This document shows positions 14,227-16,531 of a DNA stretch of 16,531 nucleotides, one piece after another. Under the pieces are notes generated by a model. It saw only the letters and a list, made by a program, of their open reading frames with translations. It was not told where the DNA came from and did not search any database. How positions within the stretch are numbered: position 1 is the stretch's first letter; the number at the start of each line of letters is the position of its first letter. The position numbers and the translations under genes were made by a program. This DNA is from CAYLHQ01 sp964628935 (GTDB taxonomy: Bacteria; Acidobacteriota; Polarisedimenticolia; Polarisedimenticolales; DASRJG01): contig CAZVOE010000065.1 of assembly GCA_964628935.1 (NCBI GenBank), positions 1 through 16,531 on the forward strand. The letters are read 5' to 3'.

Positions 14227-15476
14227 AGTCGCTCGGCCTCGTCTTCCGTCTCTTCCTCCGGTCCTCCCGGATCCAGCGCAAGCGCGCCTTCCTGACGATC
14301 GCCGCGATCGCCTGGGGGACGCTCGCCCTCCTCATGCTCCTCTCCTTCGGCGAGGGGATGCGGGCGTCGATCGCGACCGCGAACCTGGGGATGGGGGAGA
14401 ACATCGTCGTGCTCTGGCCGGGGGAGTCGAGTCTCCCCTACAAGGGAATGCCGATCGGCCGGCCGATCCGGCCGCGCGTCGGCGACGTCGAGGCGCTCCG
14501 CGCGCGGGCGACGGAGTCGGAGACGGTCCTGGGCGAGCTGCGGTCGTGGCGGGCGAGCCTCACCCACGGCCGGAAGACGGTGAACGCGCGGATCACCGGG
14601 ACCTACCCCGAGTACGGGGAGATGCGGAACCACATCGCCCGCCGCGGCGGCCGCTTCTTCCACGACCTCGACGTGAAGGAGAAACGCCGCGTGATGTTCC
14701 TCGGGGAAGAGCTCGCGAGGGACCTCTTCGGCGACGAGCCGGCGGAGGGGAAGACCGTCCTCGTGGACGGCACCCCCTTCACGGTGATCGGCGTGTCGAT
14801 CCACAAGATGCAGATGGGGACCTACGCGGGCCCCGATTCCCAGCAGGCGGTGATCCCGATCTCGACCTTCGAGGCGCAGTGGGGCCACGACCGGATCAAC
14901 ACGATCGTCTTCAAGGCGAAGGACCCCGCGCGGACGCAGCAGGCTCTCGACGAGGTCAAGAAGATCCTGGGCGCGCGCATCGGCTTCGACCCGAAGGATC
15001 CGCGGGCTCTGATGGCCTGGAACACGGTGGAGTCGTCGCAGATCATGCGGAACATCCTCCTCGGGATCCAGCTCTTCCTCGGGATCATCGGCGGCTTGAC
15101 GCTCATGATCGGGGGGGTCGGCGTCGCGAACATCATGTACGCGACGGTCAAGGAGCGGACGCGCGAGATCGGCGTCCGCATGGCGCTCGGCGCCCGTTCC
15201 GGATGGGTCACGGGCCCGCTCCTCCTCGAGGGGGTGGCGTACACCCTCGTCGGGGGGTTGCTGGGGCTCCTCGGCGCCGTCGTGGTGGTGGGGCTCCTCG
15301 GCCTCCTGCCGACCGAAGGGAACGAGGCGCTTGAGCTCCTCGGGAAACCGACCCTCTCCCTCCGCGTCGGCGCCGCCGCCGCGGCCCTGCTCGGTTTCAT
15401 CGGCCTCGCGGCCGCCTACTTCCCCGCCCGGCGCGCGGCGGCCGTGGACCCGGCCGAGACGCTCCGCTACGAGTGA
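14223..15476 (+). CDS. MacB-family ABC transporter permease (WGT subtype, second)
   Basis: 417-aa paralogue of the preceding permease. TM1 is at about 22-43 with AIAWGTLALLMLLSFGEGM. The periplasmic domain contains PEYGEMRN and GGRFFHDLD, matching the partner at the same relative places. Both proteins also share an FDPKD element followed by a W-[DN]-T about ten residues on (IGFDPKDPRALMAWNT here). The C-terminal TMs contain the MacB signature IGGVGVANIMYATVKERTR and EIGVRMALGAR, and the protein ends VDPAETLRYE. The start GTG 14223 overlaps the previous stop (GTGA) and has little Shine-Dalgarno of its own, which fits translational re-initiation. No ATPase motifs. Likely a heterodimer half; a homodimer cannot be excluded. 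Confidence 0.94.
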   Translation: MKSLGLVFRLFLRSSRIQRKRAFLTIAAIAWGTLALLMLLSFGEGMRASIATANLGMGENIVVLWPGESSLPYKGMPIGRPIRPRVGDVEALRARATESETVLGELRSWRASLTHGRKTVNARITGTYPEYGEMRNHIARRGGRFFHDLDVKEKRRVMFLGEELARDLFGDEPAEGKTVLVDGTPFTVIGVSIHKMQMGTYAGPDSQQAVIPISTFEAQWGHDRINTIVFKAKDPARTQQALDEVKKILGARIGFDPKDPRALMAWNTVESSQIMRNILLGIQLFLGIIGGLTLMIGGVGVANIMYATVKERTREIGVRMALGARSGWVTGPLLLEGVAYTLVGGLLGLLGAVVVVGLLGLLPTEGNEALELLGKPTLSLRVGAAAAALLGFIGLAAAYFPARRAAAVDPAETLRYE

Positions 15477-15487
15477 CGAGGAGTGCG

Positions 15488-16213
15488 ATGAGAGACCACG
15501 CGACGACCGCCCCCGACGAGCCCGAGGTCATCCGCATGGAGCGGATCACGAAGGTGTACGCGACCGGCAAGGTGCGCGTGGAGGCGCTCCGCGGCGTCGA
15601 TCTCTCGATCGGGAGGGGGGAGTTCGTCGCGGTCGTCGGCCCCTCGGGGTCGGGGAAATCGACGCTCATGAACCTGATCGGCTGCCTCGACACGCCGACC
15701 GGAGGGATCTACACCCTCCGCGGGGAGAACGTCGCCGGGCTCGGGAAGAACGATCTGGCCGCGGTCCGGAACCGCAGGGTCGGGTTCGTGTTCCAGAACT
15801 TCAACTTGCTCCCGCAGATCACCGCGTACGAGAACGTCGAGATGCCGCTCCTCTTCGGCCAGGTCTCGAAGGCAAAGCGCAAGGCGAGGGTCACGGAGCT
15901 CCTGGAGCGCGTCGGCCTCGCCGACCGGATGCACCACAAGCCGACGGAGCTGTCGGGGGGGCAGATGCAGCGCGTCGCGGTCGCGCGGGCGCTCGCGATG
16001 GACCCGGACATCGTCCTCGCGGACGAGCCGACGGGAAACCTCGACACCTCGTCGGGGGGGGACATCATGAGCCTCTTCGAGGAGCTGTGGCGTCAGGGCC
16101 GCACCCTCGTCGTGATCACCCACGACGCCGCCCTCGCGCGACGCGCCGGCCGCGTCGTCGAGATCCGCGACGGCCGGATCGTGCGGGACACCCGGAACGA
16201 GGCGGCGGCGTAG
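15488..16213 (+). CDS. ABC transporter ATPase, MacB/LolD family
   Basis: 241-aa cytosolic nucleotide-binding subunit driving the permeases encoded beside it. All motifs are intact: Walker A GPSGSGKS (51-58), Q-loop Q103 in VFQNFNLLPQ, signature LSGGQ (155-159), Walker B IVLADE with catalytic Glu180, D-loop GNLD and switch His212 in ITHD. NFNLLP after the Q-loop and DEPTGNLDT are typical of the LolD/MacB/FtsE group. It is the only ATPase of this type in the window, although three permeases lack one. ATG 15488 is chosen because GGAG lies 4 nt upstream. An in-frame GTG at 15473 would give the GTGA overlap used elsewhere in these operons but has no Shine-Dalgarno; it would add five residues. Last gene of the rightward operon. 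Confidence 0.96.
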   Translation: MRDHATTAPDEPEVIRMERITKVYATGKVRVEALRGVDLSIGRGEFVAVVGPSGSGKSTLMNLIGCLDTPTGGIYTLRGENVAGLGKNDLAAVRNRRVGFVFQNFNLLPQITAYENVEMPLLFGQVSKAKRKARVTELLERVGLADRMHHKPTELSGGQMQRVAVARALAMDPDIVLADEPTGNLDTSSGGDIMSLFEELWRQGRTLVVITHDAALARRAGRVVEIRDGRIVRDTRNEAAA

Positions 16214-16531
16214 CGCATCCCGCGGGTCGGGTGGGCGGCTGCTTCGCCCCGTGAATTGCGCCCGAGCGGGTGGCGGGGCGTGACCCGGCCGGGGGTTCGC
16301 CCTCCGATCAATTTTTGCTGCGCATCGGCGCTCGGGTGTGGGTAGTCTTTGGTTGCTTCCTCTCCCGGAAACGGGGCTCTCGAACGGCCTGCGGAGGTTT
16401 TTCGGGAGATTCGGAATGTTCTTCTTATCCATTTCTACGGAACTCTGTTGGTCGTTACACACGAACACGGTTCCGTCTAACAGGGTGCTGACAAACAGCG
16501 GCTGATCATGCTTGTTTCTTCGTTCCTCATG
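16214..16531. other. Non-coding tail with a shift to lower GC
   Basis: About 318 bases without a convincing gene. The first ~90 remain GC-rich. From about 16305 onward T- and A-runs appear (for example ATTTTT, GGTTTTTCGG, TTCTTCTTATCC) and the composition is clearly unlike the rest of the window. A nested imperfect hairpin lies at 16437-16476: outer arms ACGGAAC (16437-16443) and GTTCCGT (16470-16476), inner arms TCGT (16452-16455) and ACGA (16461-16464). No promoter, tRNA or recognisable repeat family was identified. It may be regulatory sequence of a gene beyond the window, an island boundary or a low-quality contig end. Confidence 0.5.
16291..16316 (+). terminator. Weak rho-independent terminator candidate after the ATPase gene
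   Basis: GGGGG (16291-16295), TTCG loop, then CCCTC (16300-16304; one G-T pair) forms a five-pair UUCG hairpin, followed after seven bases by TTTTT (16312-16316). It lies about 80 nt past the ATPase stop on the coding strand. The stem is short and the T-run not adjacent, so efficiency is doubtful. Confidence 0.35.

Noticed and set aside
16270..16491. Small plus-strand open frame of 73 codons in the tail
   Set aside because: Spans the composition shift, begins at a non-ATG start in GC-rich sequence, has no ribosome site or recognisable domain and has unlike codon use.
16488..16516. CTGACA as a -35 box near the right edge
   Set aside because: No acceptable -10 box at 16-18 bases, and the window ends before any gene can be seen.
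1..16531. CRISPR arrays, tRNA or rRNA genes, insertion sequences, toxin-antitoxin or phage genes
   Set aside because: No regularly spaced repeats, cloverleaf-like segments, transposase or integrase motifs were seen by eye on either strand.

Overview
The window is a very GC-rich stretch of a diderm (Gram-negative-type) bacterial chromosome. Nearly every third codon position is G or C, GTG starts are common, and genes are packed with 4-nt or slightly longer overlaps. The run of 10 Ns at 9935-9944 marks it as draft or metagenome sequence. Diderm envelope is inferred from a lipoprotein periplasmic adaptor and MacB/HlyD-type export genes. The order ftsH-folP-cdaA-cdaR-glmM with MacB-type transporters would suit an Acidobacteriota-like or similar uncultured lineage, but the sequence alone does not prove the phylum.

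Left part (1-5416, + strand): a housekeeping block. It holds the 3' part of ftsH (membrane AAA+ zinc protease), a long-form folP (dihydropteroate synthase), cdaA (c-di-AMP synthase), cdaR (YbbR-domain regulator of CdaA) and glmM (phosphoglucosamine mutase). cdaA/cdaR/glmM overlap and are probably translationally coupled; they link c-di-AMP signalling to cell-wall precursor synthesis. A gene of unknown function follows (5468-6703). It has a candidate -10 box just before its start codon and a faint resemblance to DUF429/RNase H-fold proteins.

Right part (6727-16213): two divergent operons for MacB/HlyD-type tripartite ABC export. The leftward operon reads, in transcription order, lipoprotein adaptor, adaptor, adaptor, MacB-type permease. 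All three of its junctions are GTGA stop/start overlaps, and it has no ATPase. The rightward operon reads adaptor, permease, permease, ATPase. They share a short divergent control region (11698-11876) with a good sigma70-type promoter facing left and a possible ECF-type promoter facing right. The simplest reading is one envelope export or lipid/peptide-extrusion machine, or two related ones, with four adaptors, three permeases of two subtypes and one shared ATPase. No TolC-like outer-membrane channel and no regulator lies in the window.

Tail (16214-16531): no convincing gene. A weak terminator-like hairpin follows the ATPase gene. Base composition then drops clearly toward AT, suggesting intergenic DNA, a boundary with foreign DNA or a contig edge.
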